64,000 nucleotides of DNA from CADEDH01 sp965262175 (GTDB lineage Bacteria; Actinomycetota; Acidimicrobiia; Acidimicrobiales; SZUA-35): positions 1,488,001-1,552,000 of the forward strand of contig CBDHES010000002.1 in NCBI GenBank assembly GCA_965262175.1, read 5' to 3'. The position numbers and the translations under genes were made by a program. The notes under the pieces were generated by a model. The model did not search any database. It worked only from the letters and a program-made list of their open reading frames with translations, and was not told the DNA's origin. This document shows, piece after piece, positions 1 to 7,917 of the stretch (its first letter is position 1; each line of letters starts with the position of its first letter).

Positions 1-438
1 CTGCTGGCCCGGATCGTGACGAGTGGCGACCGGGTCCTCGACTTCGGGACCGGCACCGGCGTGTTGGCCTTGGCCGCCCTCCGGCTGGGAGCGGCGGCGG
101 TGACCGCGGTGGAGAACGATCCCGGCTCCCTGGTGGTGGCCCGTGACAACCTGGCGTCGGCCACCGACCGGGGACGGGCCCGCGTCGTCGAGTCCCTCGA
201 CGAGGGGGACGAGCCCGTCGAGGTGGCGGTGGCCAACGTGCTGCTCGTCGTCCACCGTCGATGGGGACCCCGCATCGCCCGGTCGGTGACGGCTGCCGGT
301 CGGGTGATCGTGACCGGCATCCTCGAGTCGCAGCGACCGGAGGTGGAGGCCATCTACGAGCCGCTGGTCGCCATCGACCGGGCCGGTGACGACGATTGGG
401 CGGCGCTCACCCTGGCTCGACCCGGTACGGCGCGATGA
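1..438 (+). CDS. prmA: Ribosomal protein L11 methyltransferase-like, C-terminal part (partial)
   Basis: The reading frame is open from the first base, so the N-terminus lies outside the window. What remains is a Rossmann SAM-dependent methyltransferase fold. Motif I is DFGTGTGVLALAALRLGA, followed by an acidic residue region (VENDP) that would bind the SAM ribose. The later segment VANVLL and the closing ILESQRPEVEAI match the PrmA pattern ANIL...GIL..Q. PrmA trimethylates ribosomal protein L11. The stop codon overlaps the next start (ATGA), so translation is probably coupled. The substrate-binding N-terminal domain that would separate PrmA from other small-molecule methyltransferases is not visible, so the exact substrate is inferred. 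Confidence 0.72.
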   Translation: MLARIVTSGDRVLDFGTGTGVLALAALRLGAAAVTAVENDPGSLVVARDNLASATDRGRARVVESLDEGDEPVEVAVANVLLVVHRRWGPRIARSVTAAGRVIVTGILESQRPEVEAIYEPLVAIDRAGDDDWAALTLARPGTAR

Positions 439-1070
439 CCGAGCGGTTGGTCTGGTATGCCGCCTTCGGGTCCAACCTGTACCGCGCCCGGATGGCGGTG
501 TATCTGACCGGCGGCCCGGTGCCCAACAGCACGGCCGGCCGCGTCCAGGCCGGGAGCCGGGACCCGGTCCTCCCCCGCGACGACCGGCCGATCGAGATCC
601 CCCACCGGCTGTTCTTCGCCGGGGCGTCCTCCGGGTGGGGCGGCGGCGGCGTGGCCTTCCTCGACCCCCGGCCCGAGCCGACCGCCGGGACCCGGGGTCG
701 GGCCTGGTTGGTGACCGCCGAGCAGTTCGCCGACGTCTTCGCCCAGGAGAACGGCCTGGCCGACCCGCCCCCGATCGATCTCGATCGGCTGGCCGCGGCC
801 GGGACCGTCGACGCCGCCGACTCGTGGTACGGCCGGCTCATCGATCTCGGTGCCGGACCCGACGGGAGCCCGACGGTCACCTTCACCTGTGCCGACGTCG
901 CCCGGCCCGGCGCCCGGCGCCCACCCCACCGCTCCTACCGCGAGGTGATGGTCTGGGGCCTCGGCCAGTCGTGGGGTCTCGACCCGGCGGCGGCCGACCG
1001 CTACCTCGATGAGCGGGTGGCCCCGACGCCCGACGATCCGGGCGGGACAACCGGCGGGGTGCCGTGCTAG
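435..1070 (+). CDS. Gamma-glutamylcyclotransferase-fold (GGCT-like) protein
   Basis: A 211-residue soluble protein starting at the ATG that overlaps the stop of the upstream methyltransferase. The N-terminal WYAAFGSNL is the signature substrate-loop motif of the GGCT/AIG2 superfamily (Y-x-x-x-G-S-N-L), which uses a downstream Glu for cyclotransfer of gamma-glutamyl amines. The region around GVAFLDPRP and RAWLVTAEQFADV fits the rest of this small beta-barrel fold. Proteins of this type in actinobacteria are poorly characterised and sometimes misnamed. I infer membership of the fold with good confidence but not the substrate. It forms a tight run with its neighbours on both sides. Confidence 0.6.
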   Translation: MTERLVWYAAFGSNLYRARMAVYLTGGPVPNSTAGRVQAGSRDPVLPRDDRPIEIPHRLFFAGASSGWGGGGVAFLDPRPEPTAGTRGRAWLVTAEQFADVFAQENGLADPPPIDLDRLAAAGTVDAADSWYGRLIDLGAGPDGSPTVTFTCADVARPGARRPPHRSYREVMVWGLGQSWGLDPAAADRYLDERVAPTPDDPGGTTGGVPC

Positions 1071-1081
1071 ACGCGGAGGCG

Positions 1082-2056
1082 ATGACGACCGACGCAGCGC
1101 AGACGTTCGACAACCGGGTGACCCGCCAGCTGGGGGTCGAGATCCCGATCGTCCAGGCTCCGATGGGGTGGATCGCCAGGAGCCAGCTGGCCGCCGCGGT
1201 GTCCAACGCCGGCGGCATGGGCATCATCGAGACCTCGTCCGGTGAGCTGGACGCCATCCGGGACGAGATCCTCCGGATGCGGGACCTGACCGACCGCCCG
1301 TTCGGGGTGAACGTCGCCCAGGCCTTCGTCCGCGACCCCGGCATCGTCGACTTCGTCATCGACCAGGGCGTCCGGTTCGTGTCGACGTCGGCCGGGAACC
1401 CGGCCCGCTACACCGCCCAGCTCAAGGAGGCGGGGCTCACCGTGTACCACGTCGTCCCGACCCTCCGGGGTGCCCAGAAGGCGGTCGAGGCCGGGGTCGA
1501 CGGGTTGATCGTCGAGGGTGGCGAGGGCGGCGGGTTCAAGAACCCCGACCCGGTGGCGTCGATGGTGCTGCTCCCTCTCGTCCGGTCCAAGGTCGAGGTG
1601 CCGATCATCGCAGCCGGGGGCATGGTCGACGGTCGTTCGATGGCCGCCGCCTTCGCCCTCGGAGCCGAGGGCATCCAGATGGGGACCCGCATGGTCTCGG
1701 CTGCCGAGAGCCCGGTCCACGACAACTGGAAGAAGTCGATCACCGCCGGCGCCGAGACCGACACCGTGTTCCTCAACCAGCGGCACTCGCCGGCGTTGCG
1801 GGCCTTGAAGACCGACCGGTCGAGCGGCCTCCAGTTCGCCGAGCACAACGTGTTCGGCGATTTCGGTGACGCCCAGTCCCTCTACTTCGGGGGTGACATG
1901 GAGGCCGCGCTGGCTCTCGGCGGCCAGGTCATGGGGCGCATCGACGACGTCGTGCCGGTCGCCGAGATCATCGGCGGTTGCGCCGAGGAGTTCTTCGCCG
2001 TGATGGGCGGCCTGGCCGACGACTATCTGGCCGGTCGAGCAACCCCCTCGGGCTGA
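1082..2056 (+). CDS. Nitronate monooxygenase family (2-nitropropane dioxygenase-like) FMN enzyme
   Basis: A 324-residue TIM-barrel flavoprotein. It begins with the family hallmark IPIVQAPMGW near residue 25 and then AAAVSNAGGMGIIE. GLIVEGGEGGGF is the phosphate-binding glycine segment, and PIIAAGGMVDGRSMAAAFALGAEGIQMGTR is split between the FMN phosphate site and the closing barrel strand. These enzymes oxidise alkyl nitronates, and related members act as FMN-dependent enoyl reductases. I chose the ATG at 1082 because a GGAGG lies just upstream. A GTG at 1064 would overlap the previous stop. No partner gene gives substrate information. Confidence 0.85.
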   Translation: MTTDAAQTFDNRVTRQLGVEIPIVQAPMGWIARSQLAAAVSNAGGMGIIETSSGELDAIRDEILRMRDLTDRPFGVNVAQAFVRDPGIVDFVIDQGVRFVSTSAGNPARYTAQLKEAGLTVYHVVPTLRGAQKAVEAGVDGLIVEGGEGGGFKNPDPVASMVLLPLVRSKVEVPIIAAGGMVDGRSMAAAFALGAEGIQMGTRMVSAAESPVHDNWKKSITAGAETDTVFLNQRHSPALRALKTDRSSGLQFAEHNVFGDFGDAQSLYFGGDMEAALALGGQVMGRIDDVVPVAEIIGGCAEEFFAVMGGLADDYLAGRATPSG

Positions 2057-2143
2057 CCGGTCGCGGCGTCGACGGCGGCGATGGCGACGAGCGTCACACC
2101 GGGGGCGCGGAACCGATCACCGTCCGATGGCGAATACTGGGGC

Positions 2144-3229
2144 ATGGCCGCATTTCCATCCACGCTCCTCCGCCGGGCCCGGTCGGCACCTCGGTGGTTG
2201 GTCATCGGACTCGCCCTGGTCGTCGTCGCCAGCGCCTGCGCCGATCAAACCGATACCGCAGCCGACGCAGCCTCACCCGATCAGATCGCCGCCGACGCCG
2301 GGGCCGACGGGGCCGAGACGACCGCCTCCGCCGACCCCGAGGCGGGTGACCCGGCGACCGACGGCTCGACCGGCGCCGAACCGGAACCGGCGGCCGATGC
2401 CGACCCGGCAGAGACCGGCGGCGACCCGGCCGCCGACACCGACACCGACACCGATGCCGCTGACGCCGACCCGGCCGCCGACACCGACGGTGGCGACCAG
2501 GCCCTCATCGGCTCGATCTTCGTCGATGGCTGCCAGACCGACCCCCAGCCGATCACGGTGTTGGGCATCGAGTTCGCGCCGCTCGATCCGGCCGTCGAGG
2601 CCGAGATCGGGCAGAGCCTGGCCCAGCAGATCCTCGACACCTCGGTCGTGTCGAACGACCCCGAGCGAAACGCCCTGCTCGACGCCCTCCTGGCCGACGT
2701 GGTCCCCGCCGACCGCCCCTTCGAGTACGACGTGTACCTCGTCGAGACGACCGAGATCAACGCCTTCGCCCTCCCCGGTGGCCAGATCTTCTTCACCACG
2801 GCGCTGATGGACTTCATGGAAACCGAGGACCAGCTGGCGTTCATCATGGCCCACGAGGTCGCCCACATCGTGTGCCGCCACGGCGCCGAGCAGATCGAAC
2901 GGCAGGCGCTGGCGATCGGCGCCATCGAGTCGCTGGCCGGCGACGAGATGACGGCCGAGGCGATCTACCTCGCCTACGGCGACTCGATCGTCAACGCCCT
3001 CCAGCTCCTCGTCTACTCCCGCGACGACGAGCGGGAAGCCGACCTGGTCGCCCTCGACCTGCTCCAGGCGGCAGGCCGGTCGACCGACGGGGCGGCCTCG
3101 TCCCTCGAGCTGCTCCTGGCCCTCGAGGGCGACGTCGAGGACCGGTCGACGATCGAGGCCCTGTTCGACACCCATCCGCCGACCCAGGAGCGCATCGACG
3201 CCATCAACGAGGCGCTGGCCGAGGGCTGA
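2144..3229 (+). CDS. Secreted M48-family zinc metalloprotease, lipoprotein
   Basis: The protein starts MAAFPSTLLRRARSAPRW, followed by a hydrophobic segment ending in the lipobox VASAC, so it should be a lipid-anchored envelope protein of 361 residues. Residues about 30-130 are a low-complexity Asp/Ala/Thr/Pro linker. The catalytic domain carries HEVAH (His237 and His241 as zinc ligands, Glu238 as general base). The third ligand lies in EREADLVALDLL near residue 298, the usual M48 spacing. FALPGGQIFFTTAL is also typical of M48/Oma1-type proteases. Likely role is envelope protein quality control. A longer frame upstream lacks a plausible signal peptide, so the ATG at 2144 is preferred. Confidence 0.85.
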   Translation: MAAFPSTLLRRARSAPRWLVIGLALVVVASACADQTDTAADAASPDQIAADAGADGAETTASADPEAGDPATDGSTGAEPEPAADADPAETGGDPAADTDTDTDAADADPAADTDGGDQALIGSIFVDGCQTDPQPITVLGIEFAPLDPAVEAEIGQSLAQQILDTSVVSNDPERNALLDALLADVVPADRPFEYDVYLVETTEINAFALPGGQIFFTTALMDFMETEDQLAFIMAHEVAHIVCRHGAEQIERQALAIGAIESLAGDEMTAEAIYLAYGDSIVNALQLLVYSRDDEREADLVALDLLQAAGRSTDGAASSLELLLALEGDVEDRSTIEALFDTHPPTQERIDAINEALAEG

Positions 3230-3314
3230 TCCGGCGGGGCCCGGTCCGCTACGGTGGCCCGGCCCGGCCGGGTGGGCCGTCCGCTCCGGCCTCCGGTCCC
3301 GAGGAGGAGCCGTC

Positions 3315-4187
3315 GTGGCCCTGACCCTGCCCCCGATCGTCGACGCCGCCTGGCTCGGCGCCCAGCTCGCCGGCCCCGCCGATCGACCGGATTCCGGTGC
3401 GGGTGGCGGACTCGTGATCGCCGACGTCCGCTCGTACCTCGACGGGCGCGATGGTCACGAGGCCTACCTGGCCGGCCACCTGCCGGGGGCCGTGTTCGTC
3501 GACCTCGCCACCGTGCTGGCCGGCCCCCCGTCGCCGGTCGAGGGGCGCCATCCCCTCCCCGAGCCCGAGGTGTTCGCCGCTGGCCTCGGGGCGGTCGGGA
3601 TCGGACCGGAGACCCCGGTCGTGGCCTACGACGACCTCGGGGGCATGATCGCCGGCCGCCTGGTGTGGATGCTGCGGCTCCTCGGATCGCCGGCCGCCCT
3701 CCTCGACGGGGGCCTCGACGGTTGGGACGGCCCGACCGCCGGCGGGCATCCCGATCCGCCCCCGGTCGCCGTCGAGCACCGACCCCGCCCATGGCCGGCC
3801 GACCGGCTGCCGACCATCGAGGGGCTCGCCGAGCACCTGTCGGCCGGTGGACTGGTCGTCGACAGCCGGGCCGCCGAGCGCTACCGGGGCGAGGTGGAGC
3901 CCATCGATCCCCGGGCCGGCCACATCCCCGGGGCCCGCAACCGGCCCTTCGCCACCAACCTCGGCCCCGACGGCCGGTTCCGTCCCGACGCCGACCTGGC
4001 CACCGAGCTGGAGGCGTTGGGGGCCGACGACGACACGGTCTTCTACTGCGGGTCGGGGGTCAGCGCCTGCCACAACCTGCTGGCGCTCGAAGCGGCGACC
4101 GGCGTCCGGGCCCGGCTGTACGTCGGCTCGTGGTCCCAGTGGTCGAGCGACCCGGACCGCCCGGCCGCCACCGGAACCGACGCCTGA
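3315..4187 (+). CDS. Two-domain sulfurtransferase (thiosulfate / 3-mercaptopyruvate sulfurtransferase)
   Basis: A 290-residue protein made of two rhodanese domains. The N-terminal inactive copy has the strand pattern VIADVRSYLDGRDGHEAYLAGHLPGAVFVDL. The C-terminal catalytic copy has VDSRAAERYRGEVEPIDPRAGHIPGA and the active-site loop YCGSGVSACH, with Cys245 as the persulfide-forming residue. The CGSGVSA loop is typical of the mycobacterial CysA2/SseA group. It would move sulfane sulfur from thiosulfate or mercaptopyruvate to a thiophile in the cytoplasm. The GTG start follows a strong GAGGAGGAG ribosome-binding site. The next gene starts after a short promoter region. Confidence 0.9.
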   Translation: MALTLPPIVDAAWLGAQLAGPADRPDSGAGGGLVIADVRSYLDGRDGHEAYLAGHLPGAVFVDLATVLAGPPSPVEGRHPLPEPEVFAAGLGAVGIGPETPVVAYDDLGGMIAGRLVWMLRLLGSPAALLDGGLDGWDGPTAGGHPDPPPVAVEHRPRPWPADRLPTIEGLAEHLSAGGLVVDSRAAERYRGEVEPIDPRAGHIPGARNRPFATNLGPDGRFRPDADLATELEALGADDDTVFYCGSGVSACHNLLALEAATGVRARLYVGSWSQWSSDPDRPAATGTDA

Positions 4188-4223
4188 CGATCTCCTGGCG
4201 CCCGCCGGGCCCGGTATCGGCCC

Positions 4224-4243
4224 ACCACGGCCCGTGGTAGGAT
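4224..4243 (+). promoter_or_regulatory. Inverted repeat abutting a candidate -10 box
   Basis: ACCACGG-C-CCGTGGT is a perfect 7-bp inverted repeat at 4224-4238. It runs directly into TAGGAT (4238-4243), a good -10 candidate 40 bases before the DUF4214 gene. A dimeric repressor bound here would block RNA polymerase. The position is seen in the sequence; the regulator is unknown. Confidence 0.4.
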
Positions 4244-4283
4244 CACGTCCGAGCGGAGTTGGCATCCCTGAAGGGAGCCCTCG

Positions 4284-5102
4284 ATGTCGCGCAACCTGGT
4301 CCGCCTCCTGCTGGGAGCGATGCTCGCGCTGGCGGTGCCCGTTGCCATCCCCCGTCCGGCCGAGGCCGAGTCGTACCCCTCGCTGTGCCCGGCGATGACC
4401 GACTCCATCACCCGCCTCTACCGGGCCTACTTCGGGCGCGACCCCGACCCCGCCGGGTTCGACCACTGGGTCCGGCAGTACAAGTCGGGTCGGATGAACC
4501 TGGAGCAGATCTCGGAGTGGTTCGCCCAGTCACCCGAGTTCCGAACCCGAAACCTGATCAGCAGCACCACGTTCACCACCTGGATGTACGAGTCGCTGCT
4601 CGGTCGGGCCCCGACCCGGGAGGAGCTCGATCATTGGGTCCGGGCCCTCGACGGCGGCTATCCCCGAGGCTCGGTGATGTTGACGATCACCGAGTCCTAC
4701 GATTTCGTGACCGCCACCGGCACGGTGAAACCGCTCGCCGGCTATCTCCGGTGGTACCCGCCGGGCACCCACTGGTACTGCGACATCGGCTCGGCGACCG
4801 TCGAGGTGACCGAGCTGCGGGGCGACAGCGTGTGGGGCGACTACTACTTCCACAACCGGTCCGATGTCGACGACCCGGTGACGCTGTGGACCCTCGACGC
4901 CAACGGGAACACCGAGGCCCTGATGAACCGCGCCACCTATCCCCCCGGCTTCACCGACTACAACTGGGACGGTGTCTTCCGCGGCGACGGCGACTACGGG
5001 CGCTACATCCAGGTCCAGGCTGGATCCCGAACCGACTGGATCGTCGTGTTCTACCCCCGCTCGATCGGTGAGGACCGCCTCGGCTGGCAACTGGCCTCGT
5101 AG
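4284..5102 (+). CDS. Secreted DUF4214-domain protein
   Basis: A 272-residue exported protein. The signal peptide MSRNLVRLLLGAMLALAVPVA is followed by a likely cleavage at AEA. Residues about 35-150 contain two DUF4214-type units: ITRLYRAYFGRDPDPAGFDHW and then WMYESLLGRAPTREELDHW. DUF4214 units follow the pattern 'LYR...LGR.pD..G...W' and occur in secreted actinobacterial proteins, often with cell-wall or phosphotransfer modules. The C-terminal half (from GYLRWYPPGTHWYCD) is a beta-rich region I do not recognise, with two conserved-looking Trp/Tyr clusters. An AAGGGAG ribosome-binding site precedes the ATG. The next gene, a lytic transglycosylase, overlaps its end, suggesting a shared cell-wall role. 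Confidence 0.75.
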   Translation: MSRNLVRLLLGAMLALAVPVAIPRPAEAESYPSLCPAMTDSITRLYRAYFGRDPDPAGFDHWVRQYKSGRMNLEQISEWFAQSPEFRTRNLISSTTFTTWMYESLLGRAPTREELDHWVRALDGGYPRGSVMLTITESYDFVTATGTVKPLAGYLRWYPPGTHWYCDIGSATVEVTELRGDSVWGDYYFHNRSDVDDPVTLWTLDANGNTEALMNRATYPPGFTDYNWDGVFRGDGDYGRYIQVQAGSRTDWIVVFYPRSIGEDRLGWQLAS

Positions 5103-6219
5103 GCGCCTCGGCGGCCGGGCGATCCTGGCCGCCGTCGTCCTGCTCGTCACCGTCGCCGCCTGCGGCGGCGGCGAGGGCTCGGCGACCGACGAGGCGAGGG
5201 GCGATGCGGCCGATGACGTCGGGGCGGAGGCAGCGCCGAGCGACGACCGCTCGGCCGACCCGACCACCACCCGGCCCCCGACGACGACAACGACAACGAC
5301 GACGACGACGGCCGATGCCGAGGGTCGGGACGACGAGACCGAGCCGGGGGCGCCGGGGTCGGTCGTCGACGGCGGTCCCGTCGACGGCGGGAACGAGGAG
5401 GTCCCTACCGACCCGGCGCCCGACGAACGGCCCCTGCCCACCTCGCCGGCCGAGCTGGTGGCGGCGTTGGACGAGGCCGAGCTGGCGCTCCGCGAGCCGG
5501 GCATCGACGAGGCCGACGCCGCTCCCTGGGGTCGTCGCCAGCAGGCCCTCTACCGGGTGTTGGCGTTCAACGTCGGCTGGGAGGCGGAGGTGCTGGCCTC
5601 GGTCGACTCCGAGATCGCTGCCGCCGTCGCCGCCAACTGGGCCGCCCAGCGGGAGCTGGTGGCGCTGGTCAACACCGAGCGCCTCAGCGAGACGCTGCCG
5701 GCGTGGCGGATCGTCGAGCCCCGGCCGGCCGACGAGCTGCTCGGCTACTACCGGGAGGCGGAGGCGGCGACCGGAGTCCCGTGGGAGGTGCTGGCCGCCA
5801 TCAACCTGGTCGAGACCCGAATGGGCCGGATCGACGGCGTGTCGAGCGCCGGGGCGATCGGCCCGATGCAGTTCCTGCCCACCACGTGGGCCGAGTGCTG
5901 CGAAGGCGACCCGACCGATCCCCACGACGCCATCAACGGAGCCGCCCGCTACCTGGTCCAGCGGGGAGCCGGCGACGACCTCGACCGGGCCCTCTTCGGC
6001 TACAACAACTCCGACTACTACGTCACCGCCATCCGGTCCTACGCCGCGGTGATCGAGGCCGACCCCGAGGCGTACTACGGCTACCACGCCTGGCAGGTCT
6101 ACTTCCTCTCCGCCGAGGGGCTCGTCGTCATCCCGGTCGGCTACGACGAGGGTGAGCCGATCCCGGCCGCCGACTACCTGGCGGCCAACCCCGAAGCCCG
6201 CTTCGGGGCGCTCCGCTGA
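5068..6219 (+). CDS. Lytic murein transglycosylase lipoprotein (SLT domain)
   Basis: The N-terminus from the GTG at 5068 reads MRTASAGNWPRRRLGGR, then a hydrophobic stretch ending in the lipobox VTVAAC, so this is a lipoprotein overlapping the upstream gene by 35 bases. Residues about 40-110 are a Thr/Pro/Asp linker. The C-terminal catalytic domain has INLVETRMG (Glu249 as the general acid), SSAGAIGPMQFLPTTW and the late YNNSDYYV. These are the three conserved blocks of soluble lytic transglycosylases. It should cleave peptidoglycan glycan strands with formation of anhydro-MurNAc. Between linker and catalytic domain lies a helical segment (about 125-220). The start is somewhat uncertain because no strong ribosome-binding site is visible. 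Confidence 0.85.
   Translation: MRTASAGNWPRRRLGGRAILAAVVLLVTVAACGGGEGSATDEARGDAADDVGAEAAPSDDRSADPTTTRPPTTTTTTTTTTADAEGRDDETEPGAPGSVVDGGPVDGGNEEVPTDPAPDERPLPTSPAELVAALDEAELALREPGIDEADAAPWGRRQQALYRVLAFNVGWEAEVLASVDSEIAAAVAANWAAQRELVALVNTERLSETLPAWRIVEPRPADELLGYYREAEAATGVPWEVLAAINLVETRMGRIDGVSSAGAIGPMQFLPTTWAECCEGDPTDPHDAINGAARYLVQRGAGDDLDRALFGYNNSDYYVTAIRSYAAVIEADPEAYYGYHAWQVYFLSAEGLVVIPVGYDEGEPIPAADYLAANPEARFGALR
5277..5310 (+). repeat. ACG/ACA trinucleotide run encoding a poly-Thr linker
   Basis: A run of ACG and ACA codons gives about ten consecutive Thr residues in the linker of the lytic transglycosylase lipoprotein. It lies between the lipid anchor and the catalytic domain, so length changes here would be tolerated. 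Confidence 0.7.
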
Positions 6220-6231
6220 CCGTTCGAGCAC

Positions 6232-6251
6232 CATGGGTGATCCCACCCATG
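6232..6251. promoter_or_regulatory. Perfect 8-bp inverted repeat between the transglycosylase and phoX genes
   Basis: CATGGGTG, four bases, then CACCCATG. It starts 12 bases after the upstream stop codon. There is no T-run on the plus strand, so it could be a weak terminator, or an operator for the phosphatase gene 140 bases downstream. Confidence 0.35.
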
Positions 6252-6273
6252 AGTTGCCTGGATTCCAACCAAC

Positions 6274-6306
6274 GTTCAGCCGTGACTCATCTCTCGGTCA
6301 TTGGCG
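6274..6306 (+). promoter_or_regulatory. Candidate PHO box: three 11-nt direct repeats
   Basis: Three adjacent 11-base units share TCA at positions 3-5: GTTCAGCCGTG, ACTCATCTCTC and GGTCATTGGCG. The Streptomyces PhoP box is built of 11-base direct repeats of the form G(G/T)TCA followed by a less conserved half. The box lies 86 bases before a PhoX-type phosphatase, a classic Pho-regulon gene. A -10 candidate TAGCTT is at 6334-6339. Binding by PhoP is inferred. Confidence 0.55.
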
Positions 6307-6345
6307 TCTCGGAGCCCGTTAAGTTCCGTTTCCTAGCTTGTTGCT

Positions 6346-6361
6346 GAAGGTTACGACCTTC
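6346..6361 (+). other. Small hairpin in the phoX 5' untranslated region
   Basis: GAAGGT-TACG-ACCTTC is a perfect 6-bp stem with a tetraloop. It lies downstream of the presumed -10 box and 30 bases before the start codon, so it would be present in the mRNA leader. A stabilising role is possible. Confidence 0.4.
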
Positions 6362-6391
6362 GTCCTGCTCATCGTCAGTTGGAGAAACGCA

Positions 6392-7819
6392 ATGCAGCAA
6401 GCTGTAGACGCGATCCGGAACGGGGCCTCGAAGAGGTTCGGTCGCCGGGCGATGCTCAAGGGTGGGGCGGCCGGTGCCGCCGGCCTCGCCTTCACCTCCC
6501 TCGCCAGCACGCCGGCCGGCGCCAACCAGCGCGCCGCCCGTCCGGGCGATCTCCGTCCGGTGGCCGACTCGGTCACCGGCCTCGAGCTCCTCGAGCTCCC
6601 CGAGGGCTTCCACTACCAGAGCTTCGGCTGGACCGGTCAGATCATGGGTGACGGCCGCCCGACCCCGACCGACCACGACGGCATGGCCGTGGTCGCTCAG
6701 CGGGGTCAGCGGATCTCCATGGTCCGGAACCACGAGAACTCCGAGGGTGAGGGTCCGCAGTGCTTCGTCGAGGGCGGGATGTACAACCCGGCCCAGTTCG
6801 GCGGCACCACCAACCTGGTGTTCAACCTCCGGCGTGAGAAGTTCGTCCGCGACTTCACCACCCTCGGTGGCACCATCCGCAACTGCGCCGGTGGCTGGAC
6901 CCCGTGGCGCAGCTGGATCTCCTGCGAGGAGACCTTCCACCCGTGGGGCGAGGGTCCCCAGGGCTTCAACCACGGCTACATCTTCGACTGCCCGGCGTGG
7001 CGGCCCGGTAACGGCCAGCCGATCCGCTCGGCCGGTCGGTTCTCCCACGAGGCCGTCGCCGTCGACCCGTGGACCGGCATCGTCTACGAGACCGAGGACG
7101 CCCGTCCCGCCGGTCTCTACGCCTACCACAACCCGGGCCGGCACCGCCGCCTCGAGGACGGTGGCGAGCTCTACGCCCTGGCCATCAAGGGTGAGCCCGA
7201 CGCCGACCTGACCGGCAGCTTCCCCATGGGCACCACCTGGGAGATCGACTGGATCAAGGTCGAGGATCCCGAGGGTGTCGAGGGTCGCCCCTTCGATTCC
7301 GCCCCCGGCCGGGCCATCTTCAGCCGGCTCGAGGGCATCTGGTTCGACGAGGGTCGGACCGGTGACATGTACTTCGTCTCGACCGACGGTGGCGACGCTC
7401 GCCTCGGTCAGGTCTACAAGCTCGACGCCTACCGCAAGAAGCTCGAGCTGGTCTACGAGTCGACCGACGCCGGCGTCCTCGACGGCCCGGACAACATCGC
7501 CACCGACCACAGCGGCAACATCCTGCTGTGCGAGGACGGCGACTCGGATCCGAAGCGCCTCATCGGTCTCAACCTCCGGGGCGAGATCTTCGAGTTCGCT
7601 CGGAACGTCATCGACCTCAAGCCGGGCGACATCGACACGATCGACGCCATCTACCCCGGCACCAAGGCCAACTTCTGGGACGACGCGGTCGGCGACTACT
7701 CCAGCCGCGAGTGGGCCGGCGCCACCTTCTACGGTGAGTGGCTGTTCGTCAACGTCCAGAGCCCGGGCGTGACCTTCGCCATCACGGGCCCCTGGGCCCA
7801 GGCCGGCTTCATCGGCTGA
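6392..7819 (+). CDS. phoX: PhoX-family alkaline phosphatase (Tat-exported)
   Basis: A 475-residue protein starting at an ATG with GGAG seven bases upstream. Residues 1-50 carry a twin-arginine signal (FGRRAMLKGG followed by AAGAAGLAF and ASTPAGA). The mature part matches the PhoX/DUF839 family: LELPEGFHYQSFG, HDGMAVVAQRG, VRNHENSEGEG, GGTTNLVF, SWISCEETF, GRFSHEAVAVDP, YETEDARPAGLYAY, EGIWFDEG and LLCEDGDSD. In PhoX, such Glu and Asp residues build a Ca/Fe centre that hydrolyses phosphomonoesters. It should act outside the membrane to release phosphate from organic esters. A candidate PHO box lies upstream. Its codons favour GGT and ATC/AAG choices more than neighbours do, suggesting high expression. 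Confidence 0.85.
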   Translation: MQQAVDAIRNGASKRFGRRAMLKGGAAGAAGLAFTSLASTPAGANQRAARPGDLRPVADSVTGLELLELPEGFHYQSFGWTGQIMGDGRPTPTDHDGMAVVAQRGQRISMVRNHENSEGEGPQCFVEGGMYNPAQFGGTTNLVFNLRREKFVRDFTTLGGTIRNCAGGWTPWRSWISCEETFHPWGEGPQGFNHGYIFDCPAWRPGNGQPIRSAGRFSHEAVAVDPWTGIVYETEDARPAGLYAYHNPGRHRRLEDGGELYALAIKGEPDADLTGSFPMGTTWEIDWIKVEDPEGVEGRPFDSAPGRAIFSRLEGIWFDEGRTGDMYFVSTDGGDARLGQVYKLDAYRKKLELVYESTDAGVLDGPDNIATDHSGNILLCEDGDSDPKRLIGLNLRGEIFEFARNVIDLKPGDIDTIDAIYPGTKANFWDDAVGDYSSREWAGATFYGEWLFVNVQSPGVTFAITGPWAQAGFIG

Positions 7820-7851
7820 TCGGTCGGGCCTCCGGCCCGCCTGTACCAACC

Positions 7852-7885
7852 GGTCGGGGATCGGCCTTCGGGCCGGTCTCCGACC
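7852..7885. terminator. Extended hairpin between convergent genes (bidirectional terminator)
   Basis: The outer stem is GGTCGGGGA with TCTCCGACC, and the inner stem CGGCC-TTC-GGGCCG, making one long imperfect hairpin. A smaller perfect hairpin (GGGCC-TCC-GGCCC) sits at 7826-7838. They fall in the gap between the phoX stop and the stop of the opposing lipoprotein gene, so they probably end transcription from both sides. No clear T-run is present. Confidence 0.6.
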
Positions 7886-7917
7886 GTTCTCTCCTCACCG
7901 TGGCGCCCACCGGGGCG

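Noticed and set aside
5277..5310. Trinucleotide run as a possible CRISPR-like or regulatory repeat
   Set aside because: It is in frame within a lipoprotein linker and encodes poly-Thr; no spacers exist.
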